A model generated the notes under the pieces. That model searched no databases. It saw nothing but the letters and a program-made list of their open reading frames with translations, and was not told the DNA's origin. 64,000 nucleotides of DNA from Paraplanobispora siamensis (GTDB lineage: Bacteria > Actinomycetota > Actinomycetes > Streptosporangiales > Streptosporangiaceae): contig NZ_BOOJ01000037.1 in the NCBI RefSeq assembly GCF_016863175.1, forward strand, positions 62,001 to 126,000, given 5' to 3'. The translations under genes were made by a program, and so were the position numbers. This document shows positions 49,393 through 57,901 of this stretch, one piece after another. The stretch's first letter is position 1; each line of letters opens with the position of its first letter.

Positions 49393-50115
49393 TCAGCCAC
49401 AGACAGGCGGATGCAGCCGTTCGCGGGACATACGTGGGATGCTCTTGGTCGCGTCCGCCCAGGTCGTCCCGGGAGCTTCGGAGGTCCGCTCGACGATTCG
49501 GGGACCGGGAACGCCAGAGGGACCCAGCGACGAACCGGAGCCCTTCATGCCAACCCGGATTACTGCGCTACGCCTACCATCGGCCCTCATGCCGAGACGT
49601 CTGTTCGCGGCTTCGACGATCTTCGCGGCTTGTCCCCGAAGCTCGTCGTCGGTTGGCGGCTCTGTACGACACCGCGCTTGCCAGTCCTCTATGAGAATCA
49701 TGAACTCCGTGACCTCACTCGGATGCCCGCATTCACTCATGGACTCCCAGATCAGAAAGCTCGTACCCTGCGAGATGGGCAATGAGCCCTCTACGATGCC
49801 CTGCGCCACGTCACGGGCGACGGCCCAGGGATCACGCTGGACATCGATGGGCGGGAAACCGGCGTCAGTCAGTACTTGGCGAACCAGCGTTTCCACTTCG
49901 GACATCGGCCCGATGGAAAGCGTCTGCTCGATCAGGGCCTGAACCGCAGGAGTATCGAGGCCCGCCTCCAGCAGATCGCAAGCCAGCCAGCCGGCCTCCG
50001 GTACGGTCCCCTGCAAGCGTCGTTCCAAGAGGAGATCACCCCTCAGCGCAGCCAGACGTTTCCTCAGGTCAGCGGAGAGTTCCACTCCAGCAGTATCCCT
50101 GGCCTGGCCATTCAC
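49393..50115 (-). CDS. hypothetical protein
   Basis: 240-residue soluble protein I do not recognise as a named family. Mostly helical and acidic in the first 170 residues, with I-S-Q-G-T-S-F-L-I-W-E-S-M-S-E-C-G-H-P-S-E-V-like segments mid-protein and an E-D-W-Q-A-R motif; the last ~60 residues are Gly/Pro/Arg-rich and may not be folded. The start is GTG at 50115; a second GTG at 50085 (before V-E-L-S-A-D-L-R-K-R) is as good. Codon usage is less GC-biased at third positions than in the core genes to the left, fitting acquired DNA beside the tRNA. Confidence 0.6.
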   Translation of the reverse strand: MNGQARDTAGVELSADLRKRLAALRGDLLLERRLQGTVPEAGWLACDLLEAGLDTPAVQALIEQTLSIGPMSEVETLVRQVLTDAGFPPIDVQRDPWAVARDVAQGIVEGSLPISQGTSFLIWESMSECGHPSEVTEFMILIEDWQARCRTEPPTDDELRGQAAKIVEAANRRLGMRADGRRSAVIRVGMKGSGSSLGPSGVPGPRIVERTSEAPGTTWADATKSIPRMSRERLHPPVCG

Positions 50116-50580
50116 GCTACGAGCGCTCCTTCTGTCCGCACCGCCGCATCGCGCAGGTCGTACGGCCGGGCCGCCGGTGGTGAGGTGACCTGCTCAGGGG
50201 CGAAGGCATAGTTTCGAGCCTCCTTACCTGTGGCATCATCGCGATGAGGTCGCCCGCACAGTAAAGGACGGGACCCGGGGTACGGACATGGCCGACAGTA
50301 TCAACGAGCTTGGTCGTACGTTGATCTACCGGTGTTCAGCCGCCTCGTTCACCCCCCTGACGCCATGGGCCGCTCCGCAGCGGGGTCGGGGACGGCCTGC
50401 ACGATGCGGCCGATCGCGGTATGAGAGCGGCGGGCCTGCAGGTCGGCTTTTTGCAGGAGATCGGCCATCCGTTCCCGAGAACTTGAACGCAGAGGCGAAG
50501 AAAGAGATCATCCGCCGCCCAGGTCAGCATTTCTCCAGCTCAGGTGGCTCGATCTTGAAAGAGTTCCCAAGCTGATGGCT
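50116..50580. other. region without a convincing gene
   Basis: Only weak, poorly coding frames are present. A 95-codon rightward frame from an ATG at 50288 has no ribosome site and irregular codon use. A 12-bp palindrome TCATCGCGATGA sits at 50236-50247. Possibly the promoter region of the flanking leftward gene plus decayed sequence. Confidence 0.5.
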
Positions 50581-50901
50581 TCAGCCCGCCGAGCGTGACA
50601 GCTTCGGGTAGTGCAGGACCTCCACGAACATGATCCGCTCCTCGACGACGTCCAGGATCAGATCACCCTTCCGCGGGGTCAGCGCCACGCATCTGTGCCC
50701 CGGACCGTACCCCCCGTCCGGGGGCTCGGCCGTGTAGAAGCTCTGGCAGAAGTCGTCGTCGCATCCGCACTCCTCATAGAACCGGATGTCCCAGGCGGAG
50801 ACGGCGAGGCCTTCCTCTTCTTCCTCTCTCAGGCACGCGATGAGCTCCGTGATGAGATCGGGAAACAACTCGCGTACGAGCGGCCGCTCGGTCTGGCTCA
50901 T
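50581..50901 (-). CDS. hypothetical protein with Cys-rich C-G-C-D-D-D-F-C motif
   Basis: 106 residues. Helical start M-S-Q-T-E-R-P-L-V-R-E-L-F-P-D-L, an acidic L-R-E-E-E-E-E run, then Y-E-E-C-G-C-D-D-D-F-C-Q-S-F-Y-T with three closely spaced cysteines and R-C-V-A-L-T-P-R-K-G-D-L-I-L-D-V. The pattern recurs in other actinomycete hypotheticals but has no assigned function. ATG 50901 is chosen because the conserved part begins there. It lies in a leftward run with the next two small genes, so they may form one unit. Confidence 0.65.
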   Translation of the reverse strand: MSQTERPLVRELFPDLITELIACLREEEEEGLAVSAWDIRFYEECGCDDDFCQSFYTAEPPDGGYGPGHRCVALTPRKGDLILDVVEERIMFVEVLHYPKLSRSAG

Positions 50902-51040
50902 GCCGCACAGTCTTCCAGTCTTCCTCGGAAGCGTCGGCGAGATCCGGACCATGCACGGAACGCCCTCCCTGGTCAAGGACGAAACGATCCCCGGAGCCCC
51001 GGCTCAGAGGACTGAACGAGCCGCATGAAGTCCTCCTCTT

Positions 51041-51406
51041 TCAATCCGCATGTTGTTGTCCGCCGTCAGGTGGAAGCACGCTGCAAGTGCTGTCGATCTC
51101 TCCTGTCGCGATCATGTCCCGCACGGCGTCGATCATCGAGGTGAAGCCCGGCTCACGGATGACGATCAGGTCGGAGCACCGGAAGTACCGGCCGCCGAGG
51201 TTCTCGCCCGTGCTCTTCCAGCGGTCCATGACCCTACCGACGACATCGAGGGTCATGAAGGTGGCGTAACGACGAGTGCCGTCCGGAAGGGTGACGGTCG
51301 CGTCGGCCTCCTCGGCACTCTCGGGTTCCTGCCCCTCCCATCGAGGGATCAGCATCTCGAAGCCGGGCTCGCTGACCCGATAGAAAGGGCCGTCGATCTC
51401 GATCAT
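51041..51406 (-). CDS. hypothetical protein
   Basis: 121 residues, soluble alpha/beta, starting M-I-E-I-D-G-P-F-Y-R-V. A central T-R-R-Y-A-T-F-M-T-L-D-V-V-G-R-V-M-D-R-W and a C-terminal R-Y-F-R-C-S-D-L-I-V-I-R-E-P-G segment are its best-defined parts, followed by a helix A-V-R-D-M-I-A-T-G. Not assigned to a family; the size and company suggest an accessory or immunity-type protein, which is inference. GTGAG precedes the ATG at 51406. Confidence 0.65.
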   Translation of the reverse strand: MIEIDGPFYRVSEPGFEMLIPRWEGQEPESAEEADATVTLPDGTRRYATFMTLDVVGRVMDRWKSTGENLGGRYFRCSDLIVIREPGFTSMIDAVRDMIATGEIDSTCSVLPPDGGQQHAD

Positions 51407-51558
51407 GCGGCTCACTCTGCCTACGGTGCCGAGGTACTGCAACAGAGGCACGCAACCGCCCACCTCCACACCCATCCAGCACGATTCAGAGCCGGCATGC
51501 GGCGGATTGTCGGTGCCCGTTGGTAGCTATGGCCCGTCACGTTGACCGACCGACGACG

Positions 51559-51699
51559 ATGGAGCCCCCCATGGCCACGGCCACCTTCAGAGACGAGAGC
51601 GCCACCGCCAGGTGCTCAGTTGAGACCGCCCTTCCCGCTCGGCCCGACGCCGGCCCGGCGCGCAAACTCGTCCGCCTCGTGTCGCGGGCCGGAGACTGA
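51559..51699 (+). CDS. possible 46-residue ORF ahead of the DUF4132 gene
   Basis: Starts ATG at 51559 (or 51571) and ends TGA one base before the DUF4132 ATG, in a different frame. Third codon positions are largely G/C. The peptide is charged, with P-A-R-K-L-V-R-L-V-S-R-A-G-D at its end. It could be a coupled leader gene or a remnant; no homology can be claimed. Confidence 0.3.
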   Translation: MEPPMATATFRDESATARCSVETALPARPDAGPARKLVRLVSRAGD

Positions 51700-51700
51700 C

Positions 51701-54097
51701 ATGGGCGTCCTCGACGACTTTCCCAAGTCCCAGAGCTACATACTCAACTACCGCATGACGGGGCTGCCGCGCGAGCTGTTCGCCCTGTACGACGCGGGCA
51801 GGCGGCCTGGCGCCGACGAGGCCGGGCGCAGGGCGTTCGGCATATGGGCGCAACTGCGGCTCAGCCTGGGCGACGAGGGCGGCCATGAGTACCCCGAAGA
51901 GGTGCTCCGGTTGGCACGTGAGGTGGCCGATGGCGACATCCCCTGGACGTTCGAGGACACGCGTGTCCTGTGGGAGATCGCCGACGCGCTGTCGAGTTGC
52001 GGTCACACCGGGCACGCCGAGCTGTACCGGATTCCGCTGGCCGCCATCGCGGTGCTCGGATACTCCGAGCGCCGTCAGATCCTTGGTGACGCGCCGCCGT
52101 GGCACCCGGCCCACCGCAGCCCGGGCCGGGCCGCGTTACGCAAGGACTTGGAGCGCGTCCTGACCGAGCCCCCGGAGCACGGGGCGGCCGGGGTCGTGCG
52201 CAGCCTGGTCTGGGACGGCGACCCCATCGCTCGTGCCATGGCAGGGCGATACGCCGCCCGGCTGACTCACCCCGCCGTTCTGCCCCTGCTGAAACACTGG
52301 TGCAAGACCAAGGCCAACAGCCCCAGCGAAGCCTGGCTCGCCAAGGTCCGCACGCTGCTCACCGACGACGGCGTGACGGTGCTTCGCGAGCTCCTCTCCC
52401 GTGTGGCCACCCACCGCGAGAACCGCGAGCCCGGCGGCAGGATCTTCCTCGCCCGCCGCACCGCCCTCCCGCTGCGCGGCATGGTGTGGACCTGCGAGGT
52501 GATCGACGCGCCCTGGGTGTCCACGCTGCTCGGTGACGTCGCCATCAACTGCGGCATCGGGCGCAACGGCACCGGCGGCGCCGCCGTCTGCCGCGACGAG
52601 AGACTGGCCAACGCCGCACTGAATGTGCTGGCCAAGCGGGGTGGCCTCGACACGGTGGGCGTGCTCGCGCGCGTGCGAGCCAGGCTGCGCAGACCGGCCC
52701 TGCTGGCGAAGGCGTCCGATGCCCTCGACGCGGTGGCCGTACAAGAGGGGCTGAGCCACGAACAGCTCGTCGACCGGACGGTCCCGGCCTTCGGACTCGG
52801 CCCCGACGGGGCCCGGGAGGAGCGAGTCGGCGACTGCGTCGTCCGGCTCGACGTCGACGGGCCGGTGCTGCGGTTCGTCAACGCGGCCGGGCGCGTCGTC
52901 AGGTCCGCACCCCAGTCCATCCGCAAGGATCCGGTGCTCGCCGATCTCAAGGCCACGCTGAAAGACCTCAAACGCACGCAGGCCGCCGAGCGGCTGCGCC
53001 TGGAGCAGATGCTCATCGTCGAACGCGAGCTGTCCTGGCAGGAGGCCGGACAGTACTTCTTCGACCATCCGGTCACCGGCCCATGCACCCGCGCCCTCAT
53101 CTGGCGGCTCCCCGACGGGTTCGCCGGGCTGCCGGTCAGGGACGGCGGCGGATGGGCACTGGCCGACGCGGGCGGCAGATCCGTGCGTCCAGGTGCCGAC
53201 ACGCCTGTCCGGTTGTGGCACCCGATCCTGGAGAGCGCCGAGGGGGTGCGCGGCTGGCGCGACCACCTGCTGGAGCGGGGGATCAGACAGCCGTTCAAGC
53301 AGGCGTTCCGCGAGGTCTACCTGCTCACCCCGGCCGAGGAGCGCACCCGCACCCACTCCGACCGTTTCAAGGGCCACTTCGTACGCTACGGGCAGGCCAA
53401 GGCGCTGCTGGAGCAGCGCGGCTGGAGCGGGCTGTCGATCGGCCACTGGGACTACGAGGGCGGCGGCGACGTGGGCGCGGCCGCCAAGACGCTCGCCGGC
53501 TGGCAGGCGAGCTGGGGCATGCAGGTCGCCTCCGATCTCCACGAGGACGACTACGGTACGGCTTCCCGCGCCGTCACCGACGCGATCCGGTTCCGCCACG
53601 CGGATGTCCCCGGCGACGCGCCGCTCACCGAAGTGCCGCCGCTGGTGTTCTCGGAACTGCTGCGCGACGCCGACCTCGCCGTCGGGGTCGGGTCCCTGGG
53701 GCTCGACCAGCAGGCGGCGGCCGGGCATGACGGTTACTGGCGGTCGTACGGGTTCGGCGAGCTGAGCGAGACCGCTCGCACGCGGCGTGACGTGCTGGCC
53801 CGGCTGCTGCCCCGACTGAAGATCGCCGACCGGGTGGAGCTGACCGACCGGTTCCTGCGCGTGCGCGGGCGACTGCGCGCCTACCGGATCCATCTGGGGT
53901 CGGGCAACATCCTGATGGAGCCGAACGACGCCTACCTGTGCATCGTCCCCGCCCGCGACCACTCCGCCTCATCGGTGTTCCTGCCGTTCGAGGAGGACGG
54001 CGGAATGCTGTCGGTCATCTTGTCGAAGGCGTTCCTGCTGGCGGACGACACCAGGATCAGCGATCCCAGCATCACCCGCCAGCTTGCCGCCATCTAG
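51701..54097 (+). CDS. DUF4132 domain protein
   Basis: 798 residues. N-terminal and central parts are helical repeats (armadillo/HEAT-like: A-M-A-G-R-Y-A-A-R-L-T-H-P-A-V-L-P-L-L, L-A-N-A-A-L-N-V-L-A). The C-terminal ~330 residues form the DUF4132 region with R-L-W-H-P-I-L, F-K-Q-A-F-R-E-V-Y-L-L-T, R-Y-G-Q-A-K-A-L-L-E-Q-R-G-W, and the end motif I-H-L-G-S-G-N-I-L-M-E-P-N-D-A-Y-L-C-I-V-P. Function unknown; relatives include MolR-type and WGR-associated proteins. GGAGAC precedes the ATG. The stop abuts the end of an IS remnant, but the C-terminal motif is complete, so the gene looks intact. Confidence 0.85.
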   Translation: MGVLDDFPKSQSYILNYRMTGLPRELFALYDAGRRPGADEAGRRAFGIWAQLRLSLGDEGGHEYPEEVLRLAREVADGDIPWTFEDTRVLWEIADALSSCGHTGHAELYRIPLAAIAVLGYSERRQILGDAPPWHPAHRSPGRAALRKDLERVLTEPPEHGAAGVVRSLVWDGDPIARAMAGRYAARLTHPAVLPLLKHWCKTKANSPSEAWLAKVRTLLTDDGVTVLRELLSRVATHRENREPGGRIFLARRTALPLRGMVWTCEVIDAPWVSTLLGDVAINCGIGRNGTGGAAVCRDERLANAALNVLAKRGGLDTVGVLARVRARLRRPALLAKASDALDAVAVQEGLSHEQLVDRTVPAFGLGPDGAREERVGDCVVRLDVDGPVLRFVNAAGRVVRSAPQSIRKDPVLADLKATLKDLKRTQAAERLRLEQMLIVERELSWQEAGQYFFDHPVTGPCTRALIWRLPDGFAGLPVRDGGGWALADAGGRSVRPGADTPVRLWHPILESAEGVRGWRDHLLERGIRQPFKQAFREVYLLTPAEERTRTHSDRFKGHFVRYGQAKALLEQRGWSGLSIGHWDYEGGGDVGAAAKTLAGWQASWGMQVASDLHEDDYGTASRAVTDAIRFRHADVPGDAPLTEVPPLVFSELLRDADLAVGVGSLGLDQQAAAGHDGYWRSYGFGELSETARTRRDVLARLLPRLKIADRVELTDRFLRVRGRLRAYRIHLGSGNILMEPNDAYLCIVPARDHSASSVFLPFEEDGGMLSVILSKAFLLADDTRISDPSITRQLAAI

Positions 54098-54300
54098 GGT
54101 CTGTACGGAGTCAACGTCAGAGGGAACTGCCTGCGCTTCGCTCTGCGAGCCTGGTAGGCCCGCGCCATGGCACGTGGTGACCTCACTGACGAGGAATGGC
54201 CGTTGATCGGGCCGCGCTTGCCGTTGGGTGAGCGTGGCCCGATTCCGGATCTGCGGCCCCGCCGCCGGAACGGTTGTGGACGGCGAGCCGGCCGCCGCGT
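54098..54300 (+). mobile_element. left end of an IS5-type insertion sequence, truncated
   Basis: After a possible terminal repeat beginning GGTCTGTACGGAG (54098), an ATG at 54167 opens M-A-R-G-D-L-T-D-E-E-W-P-L-I-G-P-R-L-P-L, the N-terminus of IS5-group transposases. After P-I-P-D-L-R homology is lost and the catalytic DDE part is missing. No matching right end is visible, so this is a dead fragment. The following ~145 bp, to the next gene's stop, contain another unassigned rightward piece (Y-P-S-E-L-L-D-E-I near 54370). Confidence 0.7.
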
Positions 54301-54445
54301 TGGAGAAAGCCGTCGGACAGGAAAAGGGCTGCGCATGTGCCGGGATGACGGGGGACCGAGCGCAAGCCGTACCCCAGCGAACTGCTGGACGAGATATCCG
54401 CCCACTGGTGCACGGCGCGAGTGGCGGCCCGGACTCCCGCCGCCG

Positions 54446-55003
54446 TCATGGCCAGTACGGCAGGGCCTGCTCCGCCGCGTGGACGATGGCGCTTCCGTCG
54501 AGTGCGGTGGCGGTGGTGTCGATGCCCAGGCTCTGCCACTCGACGACGAACTCGAAGGGGCCGGGCGGCGGGAGGGGCCAGAGCCACAGCCGCCGATCGC
54601 CCTCGTAGAAGCGGTCGTCATAGGAGGATCCACCGCTGGCTTCGACGAGCATCGGCGGCTGCGGCCGGTCGGTGGGATGCCCCCAGCCGTGAAAGGCGTT
54701 GTCGACCGTCGTGGCCGTGGAGCCGTCAGGAAAGCGGACGCCGAACTTCAGGCCGGTGTCGGTCGCGGTGAGGTCGGGACCTGCACCGTAGCCTCCGTAG
54801 CTTTCGCACACGCCTCGCCAGGCCGCCGTATCCAGGGAACCCCGCCGCACGGCCAGATGCAGGAAGAGGCTGCAGCCCTCGGGGAAGGCGATGACGTGCT
54901 GCAGCGCCAGGACCGCGTGATCACTCCTGGCGACGAACTGCTGGATCGGCGCTGAATGGCCCAGGATGTCGCTGGGCGGTCCCTGCCAGGCAGCGGCGTT
55001 CAT
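54446..55003 (-). CDS. hypothetical protein
   Basis: 185 residues, soluble, beta-rich. I-P-F/I-A-F-P-E-G-C-S-L-F-L-H-L-A-V near 30-45, G-L-K-F-G-V-R-F-P-D-G-S-T-A-T, and R-R-L-W-L-W-P-L-P-P-P-G-P-F-E-F-V-V-E-W mid-to-late. These W-x-W-P-L-P-P-P-G motifs recur in actinomycete hypotheticals but no function is known. ATG 55003 is preceded by GGGG. It runs leftward toward the IS remnant. Confidence 0.65.
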   Translation of the reverse strand: MNAAAWQGPPSDILGHSAPIQQFVARSDHAVLALQHVIAFPEGCSLFLHLAVRRGSLDTAAWRGVCESYGGYGAGPDLTATDTGLKFGVRFPDGSTATTVDNAFHGWGHPTDRPQPPMLVEASGGSSYDDRFYEGDRRLWLWPLPPPGPFEFVVEWQSLGIDTTATALDGSAIVHAAEQALPYWP

Positions 55004-55154
55004 GCACCCCACGATAGCCAAGGGAGAACGGATGTGCGGGCGGGCAGGCCAAGCGGTCACAGGAGACCATCCGCTCTCTCCCGGCTCGTCCGGCGGATGG
55101 CCCACAGCCTGATCACGAAGCTCTCGCCGCGCTGTCTCGCGGCTCTATACCTGC

Positions 55155-55676
55155 TCAGGCCCGGGAGCCGGATGAAGTCTCATGTGCCTTCAAGTAGCGG
55201 CGAAGCGCCTCCTGACCGTCCGGAACGAATCGGCGCCGCTGCATGGCTTCGTCCAGCTCCGCTCTCGTCATCCAGCCCACCCAGCTCATCGCCCGGGGGT
55301 CGGGTACGACATCACCGGTGATGACCGCTTCGTGGACTCCCAGCCAGTACGAGCCGATCTGGCCATGGCACAGGAACTTGACCATCTCGTGCACCGGGAC
55401 GGAGACACCCAGCTCCTCTTCGAGTTCTCGCCTGGCCGCCGCCTGGTAGGACTCCCCGACGGTCACCGCCCCGCCGAAGCTCACTTCGTGGTAGCCGGGA
55501 AACCTGGAGAGCCCTGCAGCGCGCCGGGACACCAGGAACCTTCCCCGCTCATCACGGCAGACGGTGGCCGCGACACGGTGCAGCCAGCCATGACGGATCG
55601 CGTCGTCCCGGCTGACGACGCCCAGCACCCGGTCCTGATCATCAACGCGTTCCACGAGTTCGATCACGGGTGACAC
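55155..55676 (-). CDS. Nudix hydrolase
   Basis: 173 residues. Nudix box G-x5-E-x7-R-E-x-x-E-E-x-G: G-G-A-V-T-V-G-E-S-Y-Q-A-A-A-R-R-E-L-E-E-E near 65-85, complete with the catalytic R-E-L-E-E. Before it, V-V-S-R-D-D-A-I-R-H-G-W-L-H-R-V-A-A is the pattern of IPP-isomerase-like Nudix proteins. Hydrolyses a nucleoside-diphosphate-linked compound; substrate unknown. GTG 55676 is chosen because CGGAGG precedes it; the longer frame to 55829 has low coding quality. Confidence 0.85.
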   Translation of the reverse strand: MSPVIELVERVDDQDRVLGVVSRDDAIRHGWLHRVAATVCRDERGRFLVSRRAAGLSRFPGYHEVSFGGAVTVGESYQAAARRELEEELGVSVPVHEMVKFLCHGQIGSYWLGVHEAVITGDVVPDPRAMSWVGWMTRAELDEAMQRRRFVPDGQEALRRYLKAHETSSGSRA

Positions 55677-55850
55677 GATCCCAGCCTCCGGAGCCGAACT
55701 CGAACTCTGGGTGCCTTCTCCACAGCGCGACCGCGGCGAGGCCCGGCACGCCAAGAGGGCGGCGATCACGGTGAGGCCCGTTCCGGCGTGCATCATCGCC
55801 GGCGGCAGCCTTCGCTCCGTCGCCGTCATGGCATGGGTCCTTCCGTCTGT
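55677..55850. other. region without a convincing gene
   Basis: A leftward frame continues in phase from the Nudix gene up to an ATG at 55829, but its composition is poor and no ribosome site precedes it. Most likely the Nudix promoter region, or decayed coding sequence. Confidence 0.4.
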
Positions 55851-56828
55851 TCAGTCGGTGATGAGGGTTTCGCGCAGGAACTCGAGGACCTCCGCACGCG
55901 CGGCCTTCGCCTGCGGCACCACGCCCGGCGTGCTGAGGAACGCGTGCGTCGCCCCCGGGTACTCGGTCAGCCGCGCGGACGTCCCGGCCGCCCGCAGCCG
56001 TTCGGCGTAGCAGCGGCCGTGATCGGCCACCGGGTCGAGAGTCGGCACCACCACGAGCGCCGGGGCCAGCCCGTCCAGGTCGTCGGCGTACAGCGGCGAC
56101 ATGACGCGCGCGTCCGCTCCCGGCGGGACGGCGAGCCGCCGGAACAGGCGCATCTGCGCCATGGTGAGGGTCGGGCTGTCGGCGTACCGGCGCATCGAAG
56201 GGTGCTCGAACCCCGCCGCGGTCAGGTCGACGGCCGGATTGACCAGCACCTGCGCCCGCAGGGGCGGGCCGGAGCGCCTGGCCCGGATCGCGGCCAGGGC
56301 GGCTACCACGGAACCGGTGCTTTCTCCGAAGACGGCGATCCGTTCCGGGTCCACGCCCCACTGCGCGGCATGCCGTTCCACGTGCAGGAGCACGTCCCAG
56401 CCGTCGGCGACGGCGGCGGAGAGCGGGGTGTCCGGGTCGAGGAGGCGATGCTCGACCGAGACGACGACCGCGGGCAGCCGCGCGGCGACATGGCTGTTCA
56501 CCCAGTCGCTCTGCACCGCCGTACCCACGAACCCGCCGCCGTGTACGTGGATCACCAGCGGCAGCCCGGCGCTCCCGTTGCGCGGCCGGTACACGCGGAC
56601 CTTCAGCCTTCGACCGGGCAGCGCCACCTCCCGCCACTCGATGACGGCGCCCCGATCCGGGAACCCGGTGATCAGTCGTGCCATCGGGGACGACCGCTTG
56701 CGGTTCACCGCCTCGCGAAGGGTGACCAGTTCCCCGGCCGTCATCGCCTCCCAGTCCGGCTCCTTCTGTACGGCACGCATCAAGCGGATGCCCAGCGGCG
56801 GCCGCTGCACGCGGGCGACGTCACTCAT
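55851..56828 (-). CDS. alpha/beta hydrolase, hormone-sensitive-lipase family
   Basis: 325 residues. H-V-H-G-G-G-F oxyanion-hole motif near 93-99; nucleophile Ser in G-E-S-T-G-S near 170 (G-x-S-x-G with Thr); catalytic Asp in P-T-L-D-P-V; His in A-T-H-A-F near 290. Likely an esterase for short acyl esters. ATG 56828 is preferred because GAGGAGAGG precedes it. Second of two same-strand HSL esterases, 64 bp downstream of the first. Confidence 0.87.
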   Translation of the reverse strand: MSDVARVQRPPLGIRLMRAVQKEPDWEAMTAGELVTLREAVNRKRSSPMARLITGFPDRGAVIEWREVALPGRRLKVRVYRPRNGSAGLPLVIHVHGGGFVGTAVQSDWVNSHVAARLPAVVVSVEHRLLDPDTPLSAAVADGWDVLLHVERHAAQWGVDPERIAVFGESTGSVVAALAAIRARRSGPPLRAQVLVNPAVDLTAAGFEHPSMRRYADSPTLTMAQMRLFRRLAVPPGADARVMSPLYADDLDGLAPALVVVPTLDPVADHGRCYAERLRAAGTSARLTEYPGATHAFLSTPGVVPQAKAARAEVLEFLRETLITD

Positions 56829-56892
56829 GTCCCTCTCCTCGGTCATAGGTAGTCAGCGGGCGGCCCGGCCTGCAGTCCGCCAGGTCAGCAGG

Positions 56893-57789
56893 TCAGCAGG
56901 TCAGGGCACGGCGCAGCACGTGGGCGAGTTCGGCCACCTGCCGCTGCGACACCTCGGCGGACTGGATCGCGTGCGACCCGTGAAAGGTCCCGGCCCACTG
57001 ACGCAGTTCCACCGACACCCCCGCCCGCAGCAGGCGCAGGGCGTACTCGACGTCCTCGTCACGGTTGGGGTCGAACTCCGCGGTGGCGACGTAGGCCGCC
57101 GGCAGGCCGGACAGGTCCTCCGCCCGTGCCGGCGCGGCATACGGCGTGGCGGGCGCGGAGCCCAGGTAGTACCGCCAGGCCGTGGCGACGCGGTCCCGGG
57201 TCGACCAGGGCGTACCGGTGAAGTTCCGCTGCGACCAGGTCCGCTGCCGGTCGTCGAGCGCGGCCTCGCTCAGCAGCTGGAAGCGGATCGGCGGCCCCTG
57301 CTCGTCCCGCGCCCGCAACGCGACCGCGGCTGCGAGGTTCCCGCCGCTGCTGTGCCCGCCGACGGCGATCCGCCCGGGATCGATGCCGAGTTCGGCCGCG
57401 TGCCCGGCCGTCCAGGCAAGCACGGCGTAGACGTCGTCCAGGGCGGCCGGGTACCGGTGCTCGGGCGCACGGCGGTAGTCCACCGAGATCACCAGCACGC
57501 CGGAGCCGGCTGCCAGCCGGGCGGCCCACACGTGCTCGGTGTCCAGGTCCCCGAAGATCCATCCCCCGCCGTGCATCCAGACGACCGCTCCCCGGGCCTG
57601 CCGCGGGCGGTAGATCCGCACCGGAACGTCCGGGTCGGCCGGCACCACGCGGTCCTCGATCTCCAGGCCCGTGGTGTCCGGCGCCGGTCTCGCCTTCGCC
57701 CGCTCGGTGAAATCCGCACGTGACGCCGCCGGGTCGCTCAGGTCGATCTGCGGGAGAAAGGGGACGAACGCTTCCAACTCGGGATCCAT
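56893..57789 (-). CDS. alpha/beta hydrolase, hormone-sensitive-lipase family
   Basis: 298 residues. W-M-H-G-G-G-W-I-F-G near 70-79, nucleophile Ser in G-G-H-S-S-G-G near 140, Asp in T-A-E-F-D-P and His in G-T-F-H-G-S-H. Paralogue-like to the downstream esterase but only distantly similar. ATG 57789 is chosen since GGGGAGG then sits eight bases away. Divergent from a PucR-like regulator; the CGCACCG-AC-CGGTGCG dyad between them suggests regulation. Confidence 0.88.
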   Translation of the reverse strand: MDPELEAFVPFLPQIDLSDPAASRADFTERAKARPAPDTTGLEIEDRVVPADPDVPVRIYRPRQARGAVVWMHGGGWIFGDLDTEHVWAARLAAGSGVLVISVDYRRAPEHRYPAALDDVYAVLAWTAGHAAELGIDPGRIAVGGHSSGGNLAAAVALRARDEQGPPIRFQLLSEAALDDRQRTWSQRNFTGTPWSTRDRVATAWRYYLGSAPATPYAAPARAEDLSGLPAAYVATAEFDPNRDEDVEYALRLLRAGVSVELRQWAGTFHGSHAIQSAEVSQRQVAELAHVLRRALTC

Positions 57790-57857
57790 GCCGGCCATCC
57801 TCCCCGTCGTACTCCTCCAAGCTCGACCGCCATCCGTCGCGTACCCGCGGCGGATCA

Positions 57858-57873
57858 CGCACCGACCGGTGCG
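57858..57873. promoter_or_regulatory. dyad between HSL esterase and PucR-like genes
   Basis: CGCACCG-AC-CGGTGCG, 7-bp perfect arms around AC, 29 bp upstream of the regulator ATG and 69 bp from the esterase start. Confidence 0.5.
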
Positions 57874-57901
57874 GCCTCCGTCCCGGCCTTAACCTGGGGC
57901 C

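Noticed and set aside
49325-50115. Prophage or integrative element with attR after the tRNA
   Set aside because: No integrase, excisionase or second copy of the tRNA 3' end within the window.
50288-50575. 95-codon rightward ORF
   Set aside because: No ribosome site, poor codon bias and no recognisable sequence.
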